Below are positions 35,516 to 41,567 of a stretch of 41,567 nt of DNA, piece by piece (the first letter of the stretch is position 1; each line of letters opens with the position of its first letter). This stretch comes from Bacteroidota bacterium (lineage in GTDB: Bacteria; Bacteroidota; Bacteroidia; Chitinophagales; Chitinophagaceae), in contig JAFDXG010000017.1 in assembly GCA_018268105.1 (NCBI GenBank), positions 1-41,567 on the forward strand, written 5' to 3'. The notes beneath the pieces were generated by a model, which was not told where the DNA came from, did no database searches, and was given only the letters and a program-made list of their open reading frames with translations. The position numbers and the translations under genes were made by a program.

Positions 35516-35572
35516 GGTCTCAAATGTAAAAAAAACTGAATATTTTTTTATTATCTGCCTATCAGGGTACAA

Positions 35573-37084
35573 TCAGTTATGAAGCATGATGCCAAGTCTT
35601 TTCTTCAAACTTTGCCATACCGGTTTAATATCGGGCGACAGTTTGAAATATATTATTGACCAGCCATATAGTACAACAAAACAAACAGATCTTATCAACA
35701 AACCCGGAAAACCATGCAGGTTGCGGAAAGCAAAATAGCAAAGCATATAACAGACTGCAGCTATAAGAATTGTATATATTGATGCAGCATTGAAGGGTTG
35801 TAATTTGAATTTTATATATAAAAAAAGTAAACGAATGAAATTATATATGGAAGTGGAAACAAACGTAGCTACCGCCGACCCGATTATTCCATATTGTTTT
35901 ACCAGTATATAAGTAGTGGGCAACATGATAACCAGTAATACTATTCCGCTTATCAGTTCAAACCTCCAGTAATTGGATGTGCCTATGATTTGTGCATTGA
36001 GCCCGGTGCCGAGATCAATTACTTTGGCCATACCCAAAAAAATAAAAACGGAGAACCCTAAAGCATATTCGGGTTTCAGGTTGAACGTATAAACTGCTTC
36101 AGTATAGTTGAGCGCTATCAGCGTGAATATCCCCGCCGCAAATAATAAAAGATTAATAGATGACCGCTGATAAATTTTTTGAAGTGTGGGGATATCCTTG
36201 TTCTTCCAAGCGTGAGAGAGATGAGCAATGGATGCTGCAACAATGCCACGCTGAGGAGCCTGTATGATACTGGTCATGGTTTGGGCCAGCGTAAATATGG
36301 CTGCCTGCGCCAGACCGTTTGGCAAAACAGAAGCAATCACCATCGTATCAAAAACCCCCGACAACGTAAATATCAGCATACCTGAATACACAAACGTGCA
36401 AAACGAAATGATTTTTTTTGAAAATCTGCGGGAGACCTTGCTTATAGAAAAAGTAAGATGCAGTTTGCCTTTTGCTGCCAGGTATATCAGCAAGCTCAGC
36501 GCAGCTACAGGATATCCTAAAACATACAACTTTATAAATACTCCGAAATTGCCGATAACCTGAAAAGAAAACAGCACTATCAGCAGGGTAGTCCACAATC
36601 TCCATTGCACTTCCCTGAGAAAATTGGTGACTACTGGTTTTTTAATACTTTGGGTATACGCTTCGAGAACAGAAAATACTGTAAGTCCAAAACCCATTGG
36701 AAATATCCAGAAATAATAATTCACCAGTTCCGGCGCATTAGTATTATATTTTTTGATAACAAGATCTTTAAAAACCCATCCACCCACAGCTACCAACACA
36801 AAGCCTGCAAGGCTAACCATCAGCGATAACGACAGTATATCGTTTTTCTGATCCGGAAGATAATGCTGATAGTATGGAAAAAATTTGAAAATAAAGGAAG
36901 GCATACCCAGCGTTGCCAGAGCCTGCATCATTGCCGAAATGGCTATAAATACCTGCGTAAGTCCATACTGATCGGCCGTAAACAGGTTTTCCCTGGTAAA
37001 AAAATACACATTTATCATACCCACTGCAAAGCCGATATAGATCACTATAGATGATATAATGCTTTGCCGTCTTATGGTACTCAT
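35573..37084 (-). CDS. Polysaccharide flippase (Wzx/MATE-like, MVF superfamily)
   Basis: A 503-aa polytopic membrane protein with about 14 hydrophobic segments. The N-terminus, IYIGFAVGMINVYFFTRENLFTADQYGLTQVF (about residues 15-46), is the usual opening of Bacteroidota O-antigen or lipopolysaccharide flippases, with LATLGMPSFIFKFFPYY following. Such proteins move lipid-linked oligosaccharides across the inner membrane. No glycosyltransferase genes are adjacent, so it stands outside an obvious polysaccharide cluster. Confidence 0.87.
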   Translation of the reverse strand: MSTIRRQSIISSIVIYIGFAVGMINVYFFTRENLFTADQYGLTQVFIAISAMMQALATLGMPSFIFKFFPYYQHYLPDQKNDILSLSLMVSLAGFVLVAVGGWVFKDLVIKKYNTNAPELVNYYFWIFPMGFGLTVFSVLEAYTQSIKKPVVTNFLREVQWRLWTTLLIVLFSFQVIGNFGVFIKLYVLGYPVAALSLLIYLAAKGKLHLTFSISKVSRRFSKKIISFCTFVYSGMLIFTLSGVFDTMVIASVLPNGLAQAAIFTLAQTMTSIIQAPQRGIVAASIAHLSHAWKNKDIPTLQKIYQRSSINLLLFAAGIFTLIALNYTEAVYTFNLKPEYALGFSVFIFLGMAKVIDLGTGLNAQIIGTSNYWRFELISGIVLLVIMLPTTYILVKQYGIIGSAVATFVSTSIYNFIRLLFLYIKFKLQPFNAASIYTILIAAVCYMLCYFAFRNLHGFPGLLIRSVCFVVLYGWSIIYFKLSPDIKPVWQSLKKRLGIMLHN

Positions 37085-37780
37085 GGGGTAAAGATAATCC
37101 CGTAAACTTTATGTAGGTGCAGGCGGTTTCTAAAAAATAATCAAAACAAAATGAATAGGGGGGTAACAAGTTGCTTTTCATCCTGTTTAATTACCGCACT
37201 ATTTGCTGTTTTAACAACCACCCTTCTTTTTAGTTCTTATCCTTTTATCCCCTCTTGAGTTGTTGTACTATAAAATTCTTAAACCAATGCAGATGATGCT
37301 TAGAAATATCATAAATACAACTATTGGGTTTAAAACCCGTAAACTCCGGTTAAGTGTGGCAGGTTTGATACAGGCAATACTTCTCCCCAGAGGAGTTATT
37401 GCAGTTATACCGGCTTATAACCGGCAGCGGTAAGGGGGAGAGGGAGTGGGCAGAAAGAGGATGGGCTATGGGCTATAGAAAAGCGATTCACATTTACCAT
37501 TCACCATTCATAACAAACACAACACTGGCTAAATAAACAGGGCTCATTTTATAACCATTAAACCTATTTTATATGCAGTCCGCATACATCCGGATCAAAG
37601 GTCCGCCATGCTTTGATACATAGTGTTATTCCAACTAAAAGCAGTTACATTTTTCTGTGTTAATAGAGATAACAGAGGTAAAAACCTAACAGTTGCCGTC
37701 AGCCGTTTTGCACTCAATGTAACAGTTTTAATTCCTCATTTTACAACAATATTATTTACACTATTTAAAAATTACCAGTC
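37085..37780. other. 696-bp non-coding region before the accessory cassette
   Basis: No supported gene in either strand. It contains a 13-bp near-palindrome GGGTTTAAAACCC (37326-37338), the inverted repeat GTTATA-ccggct-TATAAC near 37394-37411, and a purine-rich run around 37430-37445. The copy of a 13-mer ATTCACCATTCAT is noted separately. No consensus TAnnTTTG box stands directly before the gene at 37781, so its promoter is not identified. Confidence 0.55.
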
Positions 37781-40048
37781 ATGGCAAAAATTAAAAGACT
37801 TTCACTTGATGTGCGATTTGATGGCAAGCCTGTACAGGATGTATCGCTGATAGGCTACCTTTTTTATTGCAACGGCTTGTTTTTACAACGTCAGTTTGTA
37901 AAAGAAAACAGGCTTGAATTTAACCTGGCCGACGTGGGACCTGTAACAGGCAGGCCGCCAGGAGGTTTTGACAGCAAAGAATTGCGGGTATTTATAGCCC
38001 CTGCTACCGATAAAAAAGTTCAGCAGGTAACTACTATAGAAGAGCTGGAAAATTATAAACCCTATGAGGCTATATTAAACGCGGACCTGCAGGGCAATAT
38101 CAATATACTGCCAATACCGGAGTCTATTTCGATATTTTGGCCTTTCTGCAATTGCAGGGTGATGGGAAAAGTGTCTAAATGGTTTCATTTTGGAAGTGAA
38201 TGGACAGATCGCGCAGTATGCAGGGCCCGCGTGCATATTTGTGAAATTGATGCTATCCGGTATTGGATATACCGGATACCGGATAACATCATCGCAAAAA
38301 TACCGGATGCTATTTTGCATCCCGAGGAAATCATTAAGCACCCCATACCAATTCCGGATCCGCCTCCTTTTGCAAAAAGAGCTATGAGTGCAGCAGGTGA
38401 TAACGATGAAACCATTTTCAAATCTAAGTCTGCTGAACAACAAAAAATGGAAGCTGCTGCATCACTGCCCGAAATAAGCCTGGATATCAGGCAGCATCTT
38501 GCTTCAGGTAATCTTAACCTCATTCGTGAAACTATAGTAAACAATTACTCATTGTTTCATCCCTGGTTTTGCCTGTGGCCCTGGTGGTGGCCTTATTTCT
38601 ACCGCTGCTCCGAGCGCAAGGTAGTATATACAGATGCTAATGGTCGCTTCGACACCAATATCTCTTATCTCTGTTTTGGTGACAAACCGGATATTTATAT
38701 CTGGATTGAATACCTCATCAATGGGGTGTGGACTACAGTATATCATCCTCCAATTCCATGCTACACTTACTGGGATTATGCATGTGGTACTAATATTAAT
38801 ATTCACATCACCGATCCGCGGGTTCCGGGCGACTGCTGCTGCAATTGTCCCATACCCGGCGAACTGGTATGGATTAGGAGTATTGGCAGTACCAGCGTTT
38901 CCCATATCAATCAGTTCAACCTGTTGCAACCTCCACCCGGACAGGCGGTTAACTACAATCGTATAGGGCTAACTGACGCATCGGCTATTTATGACGGGTT
39001 CTTCACTACAACCGTTGGAGACTATAAACGTCCGTTTGGGGGTGCACTTGGATTTTACATGGGCTTTGGCAGCGACCTGCCCAGCGCCGGTATTTATCAC
39101 TACCGCTGGCGTTACAGGAAAGTGGCAGATGCCGACCTCACTGCCGTTGCCGGGAGCTGGGAAACCCTCAACAACGTGGAGATGAAAGCTTATGATTTTA
39201 CATTTATTGATTCTAATGGCGACGAACAGATTGGACATGACAGTATAAAGCTTGGGCCTTTTACCGTTGGTGCAAATAATGATCTGTATATCATCCCACC
39301 TTCAACACCGGCTATGGCTCCATTCAACAGAGCTGAAACAGACCCGCAATGGTATGAACGTACCCATAATACACATACCATTAGCGCAAACTCTGCAGAA
39401 CTGAAAAACGGGAGTATGAATGGTGGTGACGGCTTGTATGAATTTAAACTGGAAATGTTTGACCAGGCGGGTAACCAACTATTCAATCTTCCGAAGACAT
39501 TGTTTAAGGTACCGGATTACAATGACGCAGACACCAGTGTGAATGCACCTAACGAATATCTGTATGGTGCTACAGTGTCAACAGCGGATGCATTTAAAAT
39601 GCTGGTGCGAATTGACAACAGCCAGTGTCAGTCACAAATTTTCACGGTGAATGTAAATGGGTTGCCTGCATCCAGCGATTGCTGTGGATTTGTAAAATAC
39701 AAACCCGTTGGCGTGGAAGCCGATCTGGAACTGACGTTCCTGGCAACACATCCCAATGATTTTTCCGTATTCAAATTTGACGTATCAAAAGGCACCTGTG
39801 GGCCGGTATCAAATGCTGATGCTACCGGAATGGTGATTGACAGTGCATCGGGTTATACACTCAGTGCGGGTATATACAGCAAACATTTTACCCCGCAACA
39901 ATTGCTCGATACCTGCTACAACAATGGCGCCGGTAAAGCAGCTTTTGCCGAAACACTGTCTGTGATAGCCATGGCTACCGATGGTACATACAGGCAAACC
40001 GGCAAAGATGCACCCTACAGGGTGGCAGCTTTTGCACTTGAACCATAA
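37781..40048 (+). CDS. 755-aa Cys/Trp-rich multidomain protein of unknown function
   Basis: The protein has no signal peptide or membrane helix. Residues 1-110 start MAKIKRLSLDVRFDGKPV. A Cys/Trp-rich block follows with WPFCNCRVMGKVS and CRARVHICEIDAIRYWIYRIPD (about residues 120-170), then a Pro-rich stretch (HPIPIPDPPPF). A second block (about residues 270-365) has FCLWPWWWPYFYRC, YTDANGRFDTN, CYTYWDYACGTNINIHITDPRVP and GDCCCNC; the TDANGRF pattern suggests transthyretin/carboxypeptidase-regulatory-like beta sandwiches. The C-terminal 380 residues look beta-rich with a few Cys. Similar hypothetical proteins occur in other Bacteroidota and soil bacteria as far as I recall, but no function is known to me. 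It heads a cassette with the next two genes and ends in a hairpin terminator. Confidence 0.8.
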   Translation: MAKIKRLSLDVRFDGKPVQDVSLIGYLFYCNGLFLQRQFVKENRLEFNLADVGPVTGRPPGGFDSKELRVFIAPATDKKVQQVTTIEELENYKPYEAILNADLQGNINILPIPESISIFWPFCNCRVMGKVSKWFHFGSEWTDRAVCRARVHICEIDAIRYWIYRIPDNIIAKIPDAILHPEEIIKHPIPIPDPPPFAKRAMSAAGDNDETIFKSKSAEQQKMEAAASLPEISLDIRQHLASGNLNLIRETIVNNYSLFHPWFCLWPWWWPYFYRCSERKVVYTDANGRFDTNISYLCFGDKPDIYIWIEYLINGVWTTVYHPPIPCYTYWDYACGTNINIHITDPRVPGDCCCNCPIPGELVWIRSIGSTSVSHINQFNLLQPPPGQAVNYNRIGLTDASAIYDGFFTTTVGDYKRPFGGALGFYMGFGSDLPSAGIYHYRWRYRKVADADLTAVAGSWETLNNVEMKAYDFTFIDSNGDEQIGHDSIKLGPFTVGANNDLYIIPPSTPAMAPFNRAETDPQWYERTHNTHTISANSAELKNGSMNGGDGLYEFKLEMFDQAGNQLFNLPKTLFKVPDYNDADTSVNAPNEYLYGATVSTADAFKMLVRIDNSQCQSQIFTVNVNGLPASSDCCGFVKYKPVGVEADLELTFLATHPNDFSVFKFDVSKGTCGPVSNADATGMVIDSASGYTLSAGIYSKHFTPQQLLDTCYNNGAGKAAFAETLSVIAMATDGTYRQTGKDAPYRVAAFALEP

Positions 40049-40060
40049 TGGATTCTGTAA

Positions 40061-40095
40061 GACTACAGCGGCAACCCATGCCCTGTAGTCTTTTT
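40061..40095 (+). terminator. Intrinsic terminator after the 755-aa gene
   Basis: GACTACAG (40061-40068) pairs with CTGTAGTC (40083-40090), with an additional GGC/GCC pairing inside, and is followed at once by TTTTT. It lies 12 nt after the stop codon and inside the longest frame of the next gene, which supports the later start (40117) for that gene. Confidence 0.75.
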
Positions 40096-40116
40096 AGGAT
40101 TAACTTCTTAATACCG

Positions 40117-40437
40117 ATGAATATATCAGCCTTTCTGATAACGGCACTGGCCGTATGGCGGATCACTCACCTGCTTGCAAAAGAAGACGGTCCTTTTGAC
40201 ATTATTTTTACATTGAGAAAAACTGCAGGAAATGGTTTTTGGGGAAAATTGCTTGACTGTTTTTATTGCTGCAGTATATGGATAGCCCTGCCTTTTGCAA
40301 TAGGGCTCAGTGATGGACTGGTAAATATATTTGTCAACTGGCTGGCACTCTCCGGCGCAACCTGCCTGCTGGAGCAGGCTACAACACAAAAAAATAACCG
40401 GAATAATAATGATATACCGGAATATACTGAAGACTAA
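40117..40437 (+). CDS. DUF1360-type small membrane protein
   Basis: A 106-aa protein. ISAFLITALAVWRITHLLAKEDGPFD (residues 3-28), then LRKTAGNGFWGKLLDCFYCCSIW (about residues 34-56) match the layout of DUF1360: an LxxxRxTxLL helix, an RK element and a CxxC motif entering a second helix. There are about two to three membrane helices. The frame is open to 40048, overlapping the upstream stop, but the terminator at 40061-40095 and the family pattern favour ATG 40117. The family has no known function. The small MCNCG protein gene follows after 12 nt. Confidence 0.78.
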   Translation: MNISAFLITALAVWRITHLLAKEDGPFDIIFTLRKTAGNGFWGKLLDCFYCCSIWIALPFAIGLSDGLVNIFVNWLALSGATCLLEQATTQKNNRNNNDIPEYTED

Positions 40438-40449
40438 ATAATAAATTCT

Positions 40450-40701
40450 ATGTGCAATTGTGGAAATAAAAGAGCAACAGTAAGTACATCACCATTTTCA
40501 TCTTTAGTTAACAAACCTGTACAGCAGGAAAAAATGTGGCCGGATATTGCTTTTATCTATACCGGCAAAACAGCCCTTACCGTAAAAGGATCCGTAACCG
40601 GTAAACAATACCGGTTTGGCGCACCTGGTATGAACCTGCTGATAGACTTCAGGGATGCTGCCACAATGATGAACCTGCCGGTGTTGAAAAGAATAAAATA
40701 A
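40450..40701 (+). CDS. 83-aa protein with N-terminal MCNCG motif
   Basis: The protein begins MCNCGNKR, giving a CxC pair at residues 2 and 4, then a Ser/Gln/Lys linker and a compact region with FIYTGKTALTVKGSVTGKQYRFGAPG (about residues 35-60) and a LIDFRDAATMMNLPVLKRI tail. The tail resembles small beta-rich capsid-edge or adaptor-like domains, but that is only a visual impression. I recall similar MCNCG-starting small proteins next to DUF1360 genes in other genomes. It is 12 nt after the DUF1360 gene and is convergent with the recombinase. Confidence 0.75.
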   Translation: MCNCGNKRATVSTSPFSSLVNKPVQQEKMWPDIAFIYTGKTALTVKGSVTGKQYRFGAPGMNLLIDFRDAATMMNLPVLKRIK

Positions 40702-40742
40702 AAAGCAAGTTTTGCTATTGCGTCAAATCGGCTGTAAAAAAA

Positions 40743-41567
40743 TTACAACCTGTCAAGAGGACTCTTAATACTTTTTATTGCTGGTGCCGAAACATGGGTA
40801 TATCGCATAGTTGTTTTAACATCATTATGCCCCATCAGTTTTTGAATAAAAGTGATGTCGGTTCCATGCTCCAGCAAATGGGTGGCATAGCTGTGGCGTA
40901 AACCATGGATACCAATTGTTTTTTTGATACCTGCTTTATTCATAGCAGACTTAAAAACAAGCTGGGCGCTTCTGATGCTATAGGGTCCCCCGCTTTGTCC
41001 CTCAAACAAAAATTTTTTAGGTTGAAATACTATATAATAATTTCTCAAATCTTCAAGAACAGATTGAGGAAGGTTCACATATCTATCTTTTTTACCTTTT
41101 GCGCATTTTATTAAAACCCGCATACTCATACTGTCAATATCTTCGATTTTCAGGTTTATGATTTCGCTTACCCTTAATCCCATTCCATAACAAAGCCGAA
41201 GGATCAATTTGTGTTTAATATTATCGGTAACAGCAAATATTTTTTTTACTTCATCAGTGTTAAGCGCCTTAGGCAACAGCAAAGGTTTTTTAGGGCGTGG
41301 GATATCAAAAAACATTTTTTGTTGATGGAGTACCGCTTCGAAATAAAATTTTAATGCATTCATCCTGCTATGGATATGGTTTTCGGAAAGTTTCAATTCC
41401 CTGGCACAATACAAAAAATAACTTTGCAACTTATTGGGTGAAAGATTTGAAACCGGATAATCCCTGAGGAGATACAATAGTTGAGCAAATTCTAAGGAGT
41501 AGGTGCGAACGGTATTTGGCGAATACGCTTTCAGTATCATCATATTCTGAAATTTTTCAAACTCAAG
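40743..41567 (-). CDS. Tyrosine recombinase (XerC/D-like), N-terminus beyond window
   Basis: The frame is open past the right edge (it continues upstream of the ATG at 41543 as EFEKFQN), so only about 274 codons are seen. The N-terminal SAM-like core-binding domain has AYSPNTVRTYSLEF. The catalytic domain has the first Arg in MGLRVSEIINLK, Lys in KGKKDRYVNLP, HGLRHSYATHLLEHG (His, Arg), LMGHNDVKTTMRYTHVS with His and the nucleophilic Tyr. No integron-integrase patch is present between KGKKDR and the box II, so it is a general XerA/phage-type integrase rather than IntI. It is convergent with the unknown cassette and may belong to a mobile element further right. Confidence 0.9.
   Translation of the reverse strand, partial: LEFEKFQNMMILKAYSPNTVRTYSLEFAQLLYLLRDYPVSNLSPNKLQSYFLYCARELKLSENHIHSRMNALKFYFEAVLHQQKMFFDIPRPKKPLLLPKALNTDEVKKIFAVTDNIKHKLILRLCYGMGLRVSEIINLKIEDIDSMSMRVLIKCAKGKKDRYVNLPQSVLEDLRNYYIVFQPKKFLFEGQSGGPYSIRSAQLVFKSAMNKAGIKKTIGIHGLRHSYATHLLEHGTDITFIQKLMGHNDVKTTMRYTHVSAPAIKSIKSPLDRL

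Noticed and set aside
37321..37445. Possible RNA gene or CRISPR-like repeats in the 696-bp gap
   Set aside because: Only short palindromes and one 6-bp direct repeat (ACCGGC twice) are present; no regular repeat-spacer pattern or recognisable RNA fold.
40048..40116. Translationally coupled start of the DUF1360 gene overlapping the upstream stop (TAATG)
   Set aside because: A hairpin followed by T's lies within this stretch, and the family begins at the later ATG.
40743..41567. Integron integrase (IntI)
   Set aside because: The additional domain typical of IntI between the catalytic boxes is missing and no attC-like sites were seen nearby.

Overview
The window looks like chromosome from a Bacteroidota bacterium, most likely in or near the Chitinophagaceae. 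Supporting signs are moderate G+C, A-rich upstream regions without Shine-Dalgarno sequences, several promoters of the Bacteroidota type (TTTG, about 19 bp, TAnnTTTG), a bacillithiol gene (bshA), and phylum-typical families such as TIGR02757, DUF4143 ATPases and DUF5117/DUF4953 zinc proteases. Most of it is housekeeping sequence. Assignments rest on motif recognition from the translated sequence; no database search was run.

Layout. 1-4092: the 3' end of an RsmI-like methyltransferase gene, a small membrane-anchored protein, bshA, a TatD nuclease and a type I asparaginase. 4148-4234: tRNA-Ser(GGA). 4311-5453: a DUF4143 AAA ATPase broken by an in-frame amber codon. 5703-11057: a Tat-exported sugar isomerase-like protein, a small CxxC membrane protein, nadE with a class B asparagine synthetase, and a small exported protein. 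11395-13643: a trans-sulfuration enzyme, a TIGR02757 protein and a small helical protein, probably one operon. 13621-17285 (minus): a 5-oxoprolinase operon, pxpB-pxpC-pxpA plus an NRAMP-fold transporter lacking the usual metal-binding motif.

17345-22778: an ArsC/Spx-like protein, then a TetR regulator with a TolC / HlyD / DHA2-MFS tripartite efflux set. The TetR promoter matches the Bacteroidota consensus and carries a perfect 20-bp palindrome over its -7 box, so the efflux set is probably autoregulated. 23081-29523: a DUF1275 membrane protein, a small basic protein, a TadA-type deaminase, an M28 peptidase, a deoxyhypusine-synthase-family enzyme, PurU and a small exported protein. 29620-35068 (minus): a large zinc metalloprotease, an LpxL-like acyltransferase and nadB.

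35155-41567 looks more accessory. It has an intact VapB-type antitoxin followed by the deletion scar of its VapC toxin, a polysaccharide flippase, about 700 bp of non-coding DNA, and a three-gene cassette of unknown function: a 755-aa Cys/Trp-rich protein without signal peptide, a DUF1360 membrane protein with a CxxCC motif, and an 83-aa protein starting MCNCG. A convergent tyrosine recombinase runs off the right edge. The cassette is the best candidate for an undescribed system. The two broken genes, the transporter in the pxp operon and a 13-bp inverted repeat at 11076-11131 are the other points worth checking.
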